The notes below the pieces were generated by a model. That model worked only from the letters and a program-made list of their open reading frames with translations, had not been told where the DNA came from and did no database searches. Shown piece by piece: positions 53,553-63,113 of a DNA stretch of 64,000 nt. The DNA is from Pararhizobium polonicum (GTDB lineage Bacteria > Pseudomonadota > Alphaproteobacteria > Rhizobiales > Rhizobiaceae): positions 124,001-188,000 of the forward strand of contig NZ_LGLV01000008.1 of the NCBI RefSeq assembly GCF_001687365.1, in the 5' to 3' direction. Each line of letters begins with the position of its first letter. Within the stretch, counting starts at the first letter, position 1. A program made the position numbers and the translations under genes.

Positions 53553-54617
53553 TTACCCCTTTTTCGCCAGCTGCATCAATGTCACCTGCTGCTGCAACCG
53601 GCGCTGGGCCTGGTCGACCACCACGGCGACGATGATGACGATGCCCTTGATGACCATCTGCCAAAAGGAGGAGACGCCCATCATCACCAGACCGTCGGAC
53701 AAAATGCCGATGACGAAGGCGCCGATGATGGTGCCGCCGATCGTGCCGCGTCCGCCGGACATCGAGGTGCCGCCGAGAACGGCCGCGGCAATGGCGTTCA
53801 GTTCGAACGAATTGCCGGTGGCCGGATGCGAGGCCATCAGCTCCGACGAAATGACGATGCCGACGATGGCGGCGCAGAAGCCGGAGAACATGTAGACGAA
53901 CATCTTGACGCGGTCGACGCGGATGCCGGACATGCGGGCGGCGCGCTCGTTGCCGCCGACGGCGAAGATCTGCCGGCCGATCGGCACGTATTTGGCCACA
54001 TAGGCCGCCGCCAGCGCCACGACGATCAGGATCCAGATCGACACCGGCAGGCCGATGATGCGGCCGGAGCCGAGGAAGCCGAAGCCGGTGGTGGCCAGTT
54101 CTTCCTTGCCGACGAGATTGGGGAAGGTCTGGCCGTCGGAGGAGAGCAGCGCGAAGCCGCGCGCCACATAGAGCGTGCCGAGCGTGGCGATGAACGGCGC
54201 CACGTTGAGCTTGGTGATCAAAAGGCCGTTGACCGCGCCGATGAGGATGCCGACCACCAGCGTGATCAGGCAGACTTCGACGACGTTGAAATACATCGTG
54301 TAGCCGAATTGCAGGTCGATGCCGTTGAGGATCAGGCCGCCGGCGACCATGCCGCAGAGGCCGACGATCGAGCCGACCGACAGGTCGATGCCGCCGGTGA
54401 TGATGACGAAGGTCATGCCCATGGCGAGAAAGGCATTCAGCGCCACGTGCTTCGACATCAGGATGATGTTGGCCGTCGACAGGAAGTTCGGCGCAAACAC
54501 CGAGAAGAAGGCGATGACGGCGAAGAGCGCGATGAACGTGCGCAGTTTCATCAGCGTCAAAAGGATGGAGCCGCCATCGGCAGCGGGTACTTTTTCGGTC
54601 GCGGTTGCCGTGGTCAT
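53553..54617 (-). CDS. Ribose-type ABC transporter permease (CUT2), probable D-apiose importer
   Basis: 354-residue RbsC-like permease with about ten membrane segments. The family motif GGIDLSVGSIVGLCGMVAG (about residues 68-86) and AVGGNERAARMSGIRVDRVK (about 215-235) are conserved, as is LGGTSMSGGRGTIGGTIIGA. The ATG at 54617 overlaps the stop of the ATPase gene by one base; a GTG at 54620 is also in frame. Substrate inferred from the pathway genes in the same operon. Confidence 0.9.
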   Translation of the reverse strand: MTTATATEKVPAADGGSILLTLMKLRTFIALFAVIAFFSVFAPNFLSTANIILMSKHVALNAFLAMGMTFVIITGGIDLSVGSIVGLCGMVAGGLILNGIDLQFGYTMYFNVVEVCLITLVVGILIGAVNGLLITKLNVAPFIATLGTLYVARGFALLSSDGQTFPNLVGKEELATTGFGFLGSGRIIGLPVSIWILIVVALAAAYVAKYVPIGRQIFAVGGNERAARMSGIRVDRVKMFVYMFSGFCAAIVGIVISSELMASHPATGNSFELNAIAAAVLGGTSMSGGRGTIGGTIIGAFVIGILSDGLVMMGVSSFWQMVIKGIVIIVAVVVDQAQRRLQQQVTLMQLAKKG

Positions 54618-56176
54618 CACGCAAGTTCCCCAGTGGTTTTGTGTTCGGCCGACTTGTGTCCCACGGACGCGGCCTTGACGATCAGCTCTTCGGTGGCGTC
54701 GGCTCGGTCGAGGATCGTCGTGACCTTGCCGTTGCTCATGACGGCGATGCGGTCGGAGAGCGCCATGACCTCTTCGAGGTCGGAGGTGGAAAACAGGATG
54801 GCGAGACCCTCGCCGGCAAGCCGGCGCATGGTGCGGAAGACGTCCGCCTTGGCGCCGACATCGATGCCGCGGCTCGGCTCGTCCATCAAAAGAACCTTCG
54901 GATTGGTCATCAGCGCCTTGCCGATGACGACCTTCTGCTGGTTGCCGCCGGACATGGAGGTAACGTCGAAATCCGGATTCGGCGCCTTGATCGACAGGTT
55001 GCTGATGGCGTCCTTGATCGCCGAACGCTCGCGCTCGCCGGAAATGTGGAAGCCGAACTTGACGAATTTCTCAAGGCTGGCGAGCGTCAGGTTGGCGGCG
55101 ATCGACAGGACCTGCACGAGCCCTTCGCGCTGGCGGTCCTCGGGAATGAGGGCAAGGCCCTTGCGGATGCGGGTGGAGGTATCCTTGGCGGCGATCTCCT
55201 CGCCTTCAACGAAGATCCGGCCCGTCGAGTGGGCATGCTGGCCGATGACGCATTCGAAGAATTCGCTGCGGCCGGCGCCCATCAGGCCGTAGATGCCCAG
55301 CACCTCGCCGGCCTTCACGCTGATCGACAGGTGATCGACGGCAAAGCCGCCGGTCTTGCGCGGCAGGCAGATGTCTTCGGCGCGGAAGGCTTCCGCGCCC
55401 AGCGTGTGATCGAGCGACTTGGCGAAATCCTTGGCATCGGAGCCGATCATCGAGCGGACGATCCAGCGGGTGTTGATGTCCTTGACCATCGCCTGGCCGG
55501 TGATCTGGCCGTCACGCAGCACCGTGATGTAGTCGCCGATGCGCATCAGCTCTTCGAGCCGGTGCGAGATATAGACGATGGCGACGCCCTGCGCCTTCAG
55601 CTCGCCGATGACCTTGAACAGGATATCGACTTCGGCGGCCGACAGGGCCGAGGTCGGCTCGTCGAGAATGAGGATGCGGGTATCGAGCGAGATCGCCTTG
55701 GCGATTTCGACGAGCTGCTGCTGGCCGATCGGCAGGTCCTCGACCATGGTCTCGGCGCTGATGCCGGCATCGAGCTTGTCGAGAAACCGGTTGGCCTTTT
55801 CAACCTGCGCCTTGTGATCGATGCCGCGAAGTCCGCGGGTGATCTCGCGGGTGGCGAAGATGTTTTCGGCAACGGAGAGATTGCCGAACAGGTTCAGCTC
55901 CTGGAACACCATGCCGATGCCGTGCTTCTGGGCGTCGGCGGGCGAGTTGAACTCGACCTCCTTGCCTTCGAGCAGGATGCGGCCGAGCGAGGGCTTTTCG
56001 ACGCCGGCGATCATCCGCATCAGGGTCGATTTTCCGGCGCCGTTTTCGCCGACCAGCACGTTGACCGCGCCGCGCTTCAGTTCGAGGCTGGCATGCTTGA
56101 CCGCGACGATGCCGGAATAGACCTTGGTGACATCGTCGAGCTTCAGGATGGTGTCATGGTTCTCTGTACCGGCCAT
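54617..56176 (-). CDS. Ribose-type ABC transporter ATP-binding protein (CUT2), probable D-apiose importer
   Basis: 519 residues with two ATPase halves as in RbsA. The first half has Walker A GENGAGKSTL, signature LPIGQQQLVEIAKAI and Walker B ILILDEPTSAL. The second half has a degenerate Walker A (GLMGAGRSEF), signature SGGNQQKVVIGKAL and LLMDEPSRGIDVGAK. This asymmetry is normal for CUT2 proteins. It starts two bases after the DUF2291 stop, on the same strand. Confidence 0.92.
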   Translation of the reverse strand: MAGTENHDTILKLDDVTKVYSGIVAVKHASLELKRGAVNVLVGENGAGKSTLMRMIAGVEKPSLGRILLEGKEVEFNSPADAQKHGIGMVFQELNLFGNLSVAENIFATREITRGLRGIDHKAQVEKANRFLDKLDAGISAETMVEDLPIGQQQLVEIAKAISLDTRILILDEPTSALSAAEVDILFKVIGELKAQGVAIVYISHRLEELMRIGDYITVLRDGQITGQAMVKDINTRWIVRSMIGSDAKDFAKSLDHTLGAEAFRAEDICLPRKTGGFAVDHLSISVKAGEVLGIYGLMGAGRSEFFECVIGQHAHSTGRIFVEGEEIAAKDTSTRIRKGLALIPEDRQREGLVQVLSIAANLTLASLEKFVKFGFHISGERERSAIKDAISNLSIKAPNPDFDVTSMSGGNQQKVVIGKALMTNPKVLLMDEPSRGIDVGAKADVFRTMRRLAGEGLAILFSTSDLEEVMALSDRIAVMSNGKVTTILDRADATEELIVKAASVGHKSAEHKTTGELA

Positions 56177-56177
56177 G

Positions 56178-56822
56178 TCAGTTGCCGATCGTGATGGTGG
56201 CGGGCGTCAACAGCGCCGGCTGGCCGGCTGAGGGCAACGGATAGGCGCCGAGCGCCTCGACCTTTTTGCCTTCGAGGCCGTCACGTGGCAGCTTCTCCAG
56301 CGTCAGGCCGTTGACATGGACGTTGAAGGCCTTGCCGAATTCGGCCCACTGGATCTGGTTCTTGAATTCGTTGAAATTGACGAAATCCAGGCTGTCACGG
56401 ATCGCCGTGCCGCGGATGACCGGGCCGATCTGGATGCGCACGTCCGCCTTGCCGTCACCATCGACGTCGGTGTCGAGATAGGCGGCGCGTGATGTCGTTT
56501 CGGCCTTGATAATCGTGCCGGATACTTTCGCCGCAAAGGTCCAGGGCGCGCTGCCCTCCTTCTCCTTGTGGCCGTATTTCGCGGCGGCGGCATTCAGGTC
56601 GGATGCGGCAAGGGCGGAGACCTCCTGGAAGGTGCCGGCGCGCTTTTCGAGGAACGGGATGACTTTCGCATCCCAGATGTCCGCGACCTGACGATTGGGG
56701 TTGAAGCCGCCGCTTGCAGCTTCCGCAGCCTCTTCGGCCGTCGGTGTCTTGATGATCTTGCAACCGGGCAGCGCCAGCACGATGGCGAGCGAGATTGCGG
56801 CGGCTGTCGCGAAATTCGGCAT
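56178..56822 (-). CDS. DUF2291 family lipoprotein
   Basis: 214 residues. Signal peptide with lipobox LPGC (Cys about residue 21: VLALPGCKIIKTPT) marks it as a lipoprotein. The remainder fits DUF2291, a family often encoded inside CUT2 sugar-transporter operons: NRQVADIWDAKVIPFLE, WTFAAKVSGTIIKAE, IQIGPVIRGTAIRDSLDFVNFNEF. Its function in transport is unknown. The ATG at 56822 starts at the signal peptide. It lies between the binding-protein and ATPase genes. Confidence 0.82.
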   Translation of the reverse strand: MPNFATAAAISLAIVLALPGCKIIKTPTAEEAAEAASGGFNPNRQVADIWDAKVIPFLEKRAGTFQEVSALAASDLNAAAAKYGHKEKEGSAPWTFAAKVSGTIIKAETTSRAAYLDTDVDGDGKADVRIQIGPVIRGTAIRDSLDFVNFNEFKNQIQWAEFGKAFNVHVNGLTLEKLPRDGLEGKKVEALGAYPLPSAGQPALLTPATITIGN

Positions 56823-56850
56823 GAAATCTGCTCCGTCACATGGAAAGAAA

Positions 56851-56877
56851 CGCAGGGCGGAGTTTGTCCGCCCTGCG
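56851..56877 (-). promoter_or_regulatory. Intercistronic hairpin after the sugar-binding protein gene
   Basis: 11-bp perfect stem (CGCAGGGCGGA at 56851-56861 with TCCGCCCTGCG at 56867-56877), 5-base loop, then TTTCTTTCC on the transcribed strand. It is likely to protect or partly terminate the mRNA so that the binding protein is made in excess. Confidence 0.6.
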
Positions 56878-56894
56878 CGCATCCTTGGGAGGAT

Positions 56895-58743
<1,849 letters not shown>

Positions 58744-58774
58744 GTTTCCTCACTGCGCGTTTGTTTTGCGATGA

Positions 58775-58802
58775 TCTATAGACAGCTGGTATGATGAGTC
58801 AA
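58775..58802 (-). promoter_or_regulatory. apnO promoter with embedded operator
   Basis: On the minus strand, TTGACT (58802-58797), 16 bp, then TATAGA (58780-58775). The motif CTGGTATGATGAG (plus strand 58786-58798) lies between and partly over the boxes and recurs upstream of oiaX, so a repressor bound here would exclude RNA polymerase. Confidence 0.65.
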
Positions 58803-58881
58803 TCAGTATATCATGTTGTGAGGTGGTTTTTTGGGCCGACAGCGGCGGGTTGCCCAATATTGACGTATAATGCTTTCGGGA

Positions 58882-58916
58882 ATACGTATAATACGTATTT
58901 CACGTATTATACGTAT
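58882..58916. promoter_or_regulatory. 15-bp perfect inverted repeat, operator of the toxin-antitoxin pair
   Basis: ATACGTATAATACGT (58882-58896) and ACGTATTATACGTAT (58902-58916) are perfect reverse complements with a 5-bp spacer. Another half-site, ACGTATAAT, is at 58863-58871. It lies 25 bp before the antitoxin start, so autorepression is likely. Confidence 0.78.
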
Positions 58917-58940
58917 GACACGCAGAAGAAGAGATGTCCC

Positions 58941-59183
58941 ATGAAGCAATACAGCTTTTCCGATCTCAATCGCGGATCCGGCGAGATCCTGGATGCGGCC
59001 ATGCGCGGACCGGTGTCGCTGACCAAGCGCGGCAAGGAAAGGCTCGTGATCATTCCGGCCGAGGATTATCACCGGCTTGTCGGCCGGCAGCGCGCCTATC
59101 GGATCGAAGAGGCTCCTGACGACATCCATGCGGAACTGATGAGCGGTGTCGACAGCTTGCTGGGTGACGGCGAGGATGTTTAA
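58941..59183 (+). CDS. Antitoxin, Phd/YefM family
   Basis: 80-residue protein: KQYSFSDLNRGSGEILDAAM and SLTKRGKERLVIIPAEDYHRL are the Phd/YefM DNA-binding half; the tail (EAPDDIHAELMSGVDSLLGDGEDV in pieces) is acidic. The ATG at 58941 follows AGAAGAG. It overlaps the next gene by eight bases. The pair is inserted, on the opposite strand, between two parts of the apiose island. Confidence 0.85.
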   Translation: MKQYSFSDLNRGSGEILDAAMRGPVSLTKRGKERLVIIPAEDYHRLVGRQRAYRIEEAPDDIHAELMSGVDSLLGDGEDV

Positions 59184-59571
59184 GCCGGGAGATATCCTGC
59201 GATACAACTATCTCTGGGCTCGTCAGTTCGATGACGGCGAAGAGTCCGGTAGAAAGGCGCGGCCGGTCTGCCTTGTCGTCAGGACACAGACCAAGCCCGC
59301 AAATCTGTTCCTGTTTCCGCTCACGTCGCAGCCGCCGGCGCAAGGCCGCGTTGCTTTTGCGCTCGGCGAGATCGAATGCCGCCGCGCCGGCCTCGATTTT
59401 CCGACATGGCTCATCGTCGATGAGTATAACTATCTCCGCGAGGATGAGCTCTTTGATCTGGAAGCCGCCCGCCCGGTGGGCTCGTTGAGCCCTGCCGTAT
59501 TGCGCAAGGTCGCATTGTTGATCAGGCAGGCAGCCGAAACGCGACGGCTGCGCGCCATTCATCGAGCGTAG
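59176..59571 (+). CDS. Probable toxin, PemK/MazF-like
   Basis: 131 residues. The N-terminus MFKPGDILRYNYLW and RKARPVCLVVR, then LFLFPLTSQPPAQGRVAF, resemble the SH3-like barrel of PemK/MazF mRNA interferases (GDI...R-PCLVV...PLTS). The match is weak enough that another toxin family is possible. Operon structure (antitoxin first, eight-base overlap, autoregulatory palindrome) supports a type II toxin-antitoxin system. Confidence 0.68.
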   Translation: MFKPGDILRYNYLWARQFDDGEESGRKARPVCLVVRTQTKPANLFLFPLTSQPPAQGRVAFALGEIECRRAGLDFPTWLIVDEYNYLREDELFDLEAARPVGSLSPAVLRKVALLIRQAAETRRLRAIHRA

Positions 59572-59592
59572 CTCTGTCTGAGCGACGATGCT

Positions 59593-60930
59593 CTACCCCT
59601 GCAAACCATCCCTGATCTGCGCGAAATAGCCGTCCGAACCGACCTGTCCGCCTTTGAGCGCGATCTGCAGGCCGTTGGTGGCGGCGTAGGTTCCGTGCGC
59701 GGTGCAGAGCGGGGAGCCGGGTGTCTGCGGCAGCGGCAGCAGGGTGGTCAGCGCCTGGACGTGGAGTTCCCGCAACGCGTGGCTGGAGGTGTCGCCACCG
59801 GCGATCACGGCGCGGGTGAGGTTCTGTTCCTCGACAAGGCGGCGCAGGATGGTGCCGAGCAGGCGGCCGAGGCGGTGGCGGCTGCCGGGGATCCTGTCGA
59901 TGTCGCCGCCGCGATCGGCAGAGGGGCCGAGCGCCGTGTTGAGGACGACGCTGTTGCCCTGCCTGAGGCTGTCGAGGCCCGCATTGATGGCCTTTTCCAA
60001 GGCGGTGCTGCCGTTTTCGCCGAGCAGTTCCAGCGGATCGAGATTGATCCCGGTAAAACCGTTCTGTGTCGCATGGCGGATCTGCCGCTCGGTGGTGGGC
60101 GAGACGCTGCCGGAGACGACGGCGATGCGATCGGCCTTGCCCGGCAGGGGGAAGGTCTTCTTCCCCTCTGTCAAACCAGCGGCATTCCAGGCGGTGAGCA
60201 GCGCATATTCGACACCGGACGAGCCGGCGACGAACCAGCCGTTTGCGGGCTTCAGCCGCCAGACCTGACGGCCGGCCTGGATCTGGCTTTCCGGGCTGTC
60301 GATATCGAAGAGCACCATACCATCCGCATCGGCACAAAGCGCATCGATCCTGTGATCGGCGTCGGCGGCTGAAAGCATGGAGAGATCGGCAAGCCGGGTC
60401 TCCAGCGCCGTCTGCGCCTTCATGTGCAGGCGCAGGTCGGCTTCAGTCATCGGCGTGACCGGATGGCGGCTCATCACCGGGTGGCGGTCGATGCGGTAGA
60501 CCTCGCCCTGATAGGCGGCAAAGAGATGGCCAAAGGCGGTATAGCGCTTCAGCTGCGGGGCGCCGACCACAACGGGGACGTAAGCCTGATCAAACAGTGT
60601 CTTGCCGATTTCGACGGCCTTGCCGATATTGCCGACCGTCGGGGCCGAATCGAAGGTCGAGCAAACCTTGTAGTGGCAGAGAGCCGCATTCAGGCTTTTC
60701 AGCCATTTGAAGGCGGGCGTCAGGTGCGCGTCCATCCAGTCCGGCGTTTCGCTGCGGCTGGTGCCGGCAAGGCCGATGGCGCGGCAATGGCCAAACCGCG
60801 TCAGCAGCGCATCATCCGGCACGTCCATGAACAGCACGGTCTCGACGCCATTGGAGGCCAGCGCCTCCATCACATCGGTGGAGCCCGTCAGATCGTCGCC
60901 GTAATAGGAGAGAAGAAGATTGTCTTGCAT
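59593..60930 (-). CDS. oiaK: 3-oxo-isoapionate kinase (four-carbon acid sugar kinase, DUF1537 family)
   Basis: 445 residues. N-terminal domain motif SYYGDDLTGSTDVMEAL (residues ~7-23) and FDSAPTVGNIGKA; the C-terminal nucleotide-binding domain contains VIAGGDTSSHALRELHV and KGGQVGSDGYF. DUF1537 kinases phosphorylate four- and five-carbon acid sugars. With the RuBisCO-like protein next to it, the substrate is most likely 3-oxo-isoapionate, giving the 4-phosphate. ATG at 60930 has the better ribosome-binding-site spacing; ATG at 60936 overlaps the oiaX stop (TAATG). Confidence 0.85.
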   Translation of the reverse strand: MQDNLLLSYYGDDLTGSTDVMEALASNGVETVLFMDVPDDALLTRFGHCRAIGLAGTSRSETPDWMDAHLTPAFKWLKSLNAALCHYKVCSTFDSAPTVGNIGKAVEIGKTLFDQAYVPVVVGAPQLKRYTAFGHLFAAYQGEVYRIDRHPVMSRHPVTPMTEADLRLHMKAQTALETRLADLSMLSAADADHRIDALCADADGMVLFDIDSPESQIQAGRQVWRLKPANGWFVAGSSGVEYALLTAWNAAGLTEGKKTFPLPGKADRIAVVSGSVSPTTERQIRHATQNGFTGINLDPLELLGENGSTALEKAINAGLDSLRQGNSVVLNTALGPSADRGGDIDRIPGSRHRLGRLLGTILRRLVEEQNLTRAVIAGGDTSSHALRELHVQALTTLLPLPQTPGSPLCTAHGTYAATNGLQIALKGGQVGSDGYFAQIRDGLQG

Positions 60931-60935
60931 GAACA

Positions 60936-62189
60936 TTACTCGCTTGCACTGCCGAATTTCTTGAGGGAGGCGGCGAGCTCCGGATGATCCTTGGCATAGG
61001 TTTCCAGCGGGATATCGGCGACCGCCGCTTGCCAGGCCTGCTGCACGGCACGCACGCCGGCCGCCGGACCGCCGGGATGGCTGACGATGCCGCCGCCACA
61101 GAGATAAAGCAGATCGGTGGTGCGGCCGGTGCGGCGATAGGTTTCCGGCGCCTGGCCGCCCCACTGGCCGGAGCCGGCGACGGGAAGGGCGCAGTCGGAC
61201 TGGTCGAACAGCGGCGTGGTGACGGCCTTGAAGCTTTCCACAAAGCTCTCGTCCGGCTCCCAGTATTTGACGCCAATGCCGTTGATCTGGAACTGATCCA
61301 CACCCAGAAGCCGCCAGAACTGCTGCCAGACCTTGAAATCGAAGCCGATGCCGGGATGGCGGGTGAGCACGTCCCAGCCGTTGCGATGGGCATGCAGCAC
61401 CAGGCCGGAGCGCTTGCGCAGGAAGGCCATGCCGCCCATGCCGATGGAATTGATGTTGACGACGGCACAGTTGCCGCCGGCCTCAAGCACCAGATCGTGG
61501 TTGCGCATCATCTCGTCGGGATCGGTCGCCGAGATGCCGAAGGCATACATCACCTTCTTGCCGGTCTTCTGCTCGTGATCGAGGATCCTTGGCATGATGG
61601 CGGCGACGCGCTCCTTGAGCGGCGAATAGGCCGGGCTCATCAACTTCTCGTCGTCCTTGATGAAATCGACGCCGGATTCGATCAGCTCGCCGACCAGCGC
61701 GGCGGTCTCGTGCGGGCGCAGGCCGAGCGCCGGCTTGACGATGGTGCCGATGATCGGGCGGTCATGAACGCCGGTGAGCCTGCGGCTGCCGGGGAGGCCG
61801 AATTGGGGGCCAAGATAGGCGGCCTTGTATTCCTGCGGCAGCTTCAGATCGACGACGCGCAGGCCGGTCATGCCGCGAATGGAAAAGATGCCGCCGACGG
61901 CGATGGTCATCAGGGCGGAGAGATCGGTTCCGATGGCATCGAGGGGGAAGGCGATGTCGGCCTCGGCGCGGCGGATCGGGCCATGGCCGGCCGGCGCTTC
62001 GGGCCAGCTCGGGCGGTCCGCATCGGAAAGCGTGCGGATGGCGAGCACACGGGCGGCAACGCGGGCTTTCAGCTCCGGCGTTTCGCCGGGGACGGGCACG
62101 AAGGTGCCGGTCGACTGGTCGCTGGCGATCTTTTCCGCCATGGCCTCAACGCTGCCGGTCGTTTCGATTCTGTAGGTGATGACGATCAT
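60936..62189 (-). CDS. oiaX: RuBisCO-like protein, 3-oxo-isoapionate-4-phosphate transcarboxylase/hydrolase
   Basis: 417 residues with the RuBisCO large-chain fold. Lys152 lies in VKPALGLRP (counterpart of KPKLGLS). The carbamylated-Lys motif is Lys178-Asp-Asp-Glu (VDFIKDDE) and metal ligands are intact. HAHRNG replaces the usual loop region near residue 275, and the substrate loop differs from true RuBisCO, so it should not fix CO2. In the D-apiose route this enzyme cleaves 3-oxo-isoapionate 4-phosphate to 3-phosphoglycerate and glycolate. The nearest ribosome binding site (GGGAGG) is 13 bases upstream. It is divergent from the GntR gene. Confidence 0.88.
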   Translation of the reverse strand: MIVITYRIETTGSVEAMAEKIASDQSTGTFVPVPGETPELKARVAARVLAIRTLSDADRPSWPEAPAGHGPIRRAEADIAFPLDAIGTDLSALMTIAVGGIFSIRGMTGLRVVDLKLPQEYKAAYLGPQFGLPGSRRLTGVHDRPIIGTIVKPALGLRPHETAALVGELIESGVDFIKDDEKLMSPAYSPLKERVAAIMPRILDHEQKTGKKVMYAFGISATDPDEMMRNHDLVLEAGGNCAVVNINSIGMGGMAFLRKRSGLVLHAHRNGWDVLTRHPGIGFDFKVWQQFWRLLGVDQFQINGIGVKYWEPDESFVESFKAVTTPLFDQSDCALPVAGSGQWGGQAPETYRRTGRTTDLLYLCGGGIVSHPGGPAAGVRAVQQAWQAAVADIPLETYAKDHPELAASLKKFGSASE

Positions 62190-62254
62190 GAGCGAGCAAA
62201 ATCCTCCCGGCTTGGCAATTCCCGGCCAGATCCGGCTGGCGCGTTTTCGCCAAC

Positions 62255-62273
62255 TGGTATAATGAGCATATCA
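62255..62273. promoter_or_regulatory. Candidate operator upstream of oiaX
   Basis: TGGTATAATGAGCATATCA is an imperfect palindrome (TGGTAT, 7-bp spacer, ATATCA). It shares CTGGTATRATGAG with the apnO promoter in the same orientation relative to the gene. It is in the divergent region between oiaX and the GntR regulator, about 65 bp from the oiaX start. Confidence 0.62.
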
Positions 62274-62399
62274 ATTAAGCAAGAGGAAGCTTGCATCAGC
62301 AACGATGAATGTGGACGGTGAGCGGCGCAAGGCACTGCGTCATTTCCTTCACAGGCGGAGCGGTGCATAACGTTGGCGACGATGAAGCAGCGAGAAACC

Positions 62400-63107
62400 A
62401 TGGGCCAGCAGTCCGAACAGATCGTCCGCCGCAAATTGTCCGACGAGGTGTTCGCGCGGCTGAAGGCGATGATCACGTCGGGCGAATTGCAGCCCGGCGA
62501 CGAAATGCCGTCCGAGCGGGAATTGATGGAACGTTTCGGCGTGGGGCGTCCGGCCATCCGCGAGGCGATGCAGGCACTGGCCGGCATGGGGCTGGTGGTG
62601 ATCTCGCATGGCGAGCGGGCCAAGGTTCTGGAACTGACGGCGCAATCGATCTTCCGGCAGATGGACATGACGGCGAAGATCATGCTGGCCAAATCGTCTG
62701 ACACGCTGGAACACCTGAAAAGCGCCCGCATCTTCTTCGAGCGCGGCATGGCCCGCGAGGCGGCGCTGAAGGGGGATGCCAACGATATCGCTAGCTTGCG
62801 CGAGGTTCTCGAGCGGCAGCGCCAGTCGCTCGGCGACGCGGAAGCCTTCATCTCCGCCGACATGGAATTCCACACCCGGATCGCCCGGGTTTCGCGCAAT
62901 CCGATCTACGTCGCCGTCAGTGAGGCAATGCTTGCCTGGCTGAAGGAATACCACACCGAAATGCTGATCTGGACCGGCAAGGAAAAGTTCACGCTCGCCG
63001 AGCACGAAGAGATCATCACCTGTCTGGCGGCGCGCGATCCCGATGCCGCCGAACAGGCGGTGCTGAAGCATCTGGAGCGCTCGCGGGCGCTGTACGCGTC
63101 GAAGTAA
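62400..63107 (+). CDS. GntR/FadR-subfamily transcriptional regulator (FCD domain)
   Basis: 235-residue regulator. N-terminal GntR winged helix: KLSDEVFARLKAMITSGEL, GDEMPSERELMERFGVGRPAIREAMQ. C-terminal FCD ligand domain (about 90-230) with metal-binding His residues (FHTRIARVS, HEEIITCL, HLERSRALY). It resembles NanR-type regulators, which bind TGGTATA-like sites, and CTGGTATRATGAG is found at both apiose promoters. ATG at 62400 is chosen; ATG at 62382 is in frame and possible. It is divergent from oiaX and convergent with the FAD oxidase (6-bp gap). Confidence 0.87.
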   Translation: MGQQSEQIVRRKLSDEVFARLKAMITSGELQPGDEMPSERELMERFGVGRPAIREAMQALAGMGLVVISHGERAKVLELTAQSIFRQMDMTAKIMLAKSSDTLEHLKSARIFFERGMAREAALKGDANDIASLREVLERQRQSLGDAEAFISADMEFHTRIARVSRNPIYVAVSEAMLAWLKEYHTEMLIWTGKEKFTLAEHEEIITCLAARDPDAAEQAVLKHLERSRALYASK

Positions 63108-63113
63108 TCCGGT

